Below are positions 63,867 through 64,000 of a stretch of 64,000 bases of DNA, in pieces. The stretch covers positions 17,696-81,695 of the forward strand of contig JAGCGE010000226.1 in the NCBI GenBank assembly GCA_017649745.1. Direction: 5' to 3'. Both the position numbers and the translations under genes were made by a program. This DNA comes from Clostridiales bacterium. Its GTDB lineage: Bacteria > Bacillota_A > Clostridia > Saccharofermentanales > Saccharofermentanaceae. The notes below the pieces were generated by a model that saw only the letters and a program-made list of their open reading frames with translations, had not been told where the DNA came from and made no database searches. Numbering within the stretch: position 1 is the stretch's first letter; each line of letters starts with the position of its first letter.

Positions 63867-64000
63867 ATGGGAAATTATATAAAACTTTTTAATAGCGTAA
63901 GCGCTCAAACAGAATTTAGAAATAGTGAAAATTATATTGAACCTCATGTAAGTTGCGTAGAAGGCGGAACAAACGTAAAATATAATAAGAGACAAGAAGA
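63867..64000 (+). CDS. hypothetical phage structural protein, partial (N-terminus only)
   Basis: ATG at 63867 after a clear Shine-Dalgarno-like AAAAAGGAGA; MGNYIKLFNSVSAQTEFRNS then ENYIEPHVSCVEGG, and runs past the window edge. The start is of a type (short Tyr/Lys, then EPHVS) common in Bacteroides phage virion proteins. Follows the adhesin in the same operon. Confidence 0.75.
   Translation, partial: MGNYIKLFNSVSAQTEFRNSENYIEPHVSCVEGGTNVKYNKRQE

Noticed and set aside
1..64000. CRISPR array
   Set aside because: No regularly spaced direct repeats with unique spacers were seen; the repeated units are hairpins, tRNAs and BspA coding repeats.
1..64000. Uniform translation with UGA=Trp (code 4) everywhere
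   Set aside because: Apparent UGA stops at 10677 and the TGATGA at 52871 would give implausible products under a uniform Trp reading.

Overview
This window looks like part of a large, AT-rich, tRNA-laden bacteriophage genome infecting a Bacteroidetes host, most likely a crAss-like phage (Crassvirales). Family calls are from recognition, not from a search. The evidence is: small proteins carrying the IHIK..NRGKF motif typical of crAss-like phages, paralogous genes starting MIYKLQNG, a RepL-like initiator at a strand switch, and hypothetical proteins of a Bacteroides type. UGA is read as Trp in at least a dozen genes. The clearest cases are a HAD-like phosphatase (motif SSSW) and an HNH nuclease, where conserved Trp positions are UGA.

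Layout. From 1 to about 54.6 kb nearly everything is on the minus strand. 1-31 kb mixes metabolic and accessory genes (two metallophosphoesterases, vWA protein, Nudix hydrolase, nucleoside deoxyribosyltransferase, HAD phosphatase, PurA, ClpP, two AAA ATPases, two PcfJ-type proteins, SPFH protein) with about 30 tRNA genes covering nearly all amino acids. 31.5-33.2 kb holds a Ro60/TROVE protein with structured non-coding RNA directly downstream. 34.8-42.4 kb has two tandemly expanded families of unknown proteins, many with a C-terminal hydrophobic-x-I-K-L tail. 42.5-49.1 kb is poor in protein genes and rich in structured RNA. 49.1-54.6 kb is a run of more GC-rich genes ending in a DHH phosphoesterase. 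54.6-55.1 kb is an AT-rich, repeat-bearing spacer, a candidate origin, followed on the plus strand by the RepL-like gene. From 55.6 kb the genes are virion- and lysis-like and dense in UGA-Trp: LysM protein, lysozyme plus M15 peptidase endolysin, and a BspA-repeat adhesin.

RNA biology is the most unusual feature. Two tRNA-Leu genes carry group I introns. Several tRNA or tRNA-like sequences sit on long base-paired stalks, and one (27388-27527) appears circularly permuted. These share a recurring two-part motif (TGTCA, then TTACTTCG). About a dozen other 60-220 nt segments are bounded by inverted repeats of 7-17 bp. Because a Ro60 homologue is encoded here, phage Y RNAs (tRNA-mimicking Ro partners) are one explanation; permuted tRNAs or a new splicing or processing element are others.

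Code use is mixed. UGA is Trp in late-type genes and a few minus-strand genes, yet several minus-strand genes appear to end with UGA (ATGA overlaps, one TGATGA). A tRNA with anticodon CUA (amber suppressor type) is present, while the only tRNA-Trp seen has anticodon CCA. Genes with apparent UGA stops are given here with the UGA as the end, and the possible extension is noted.
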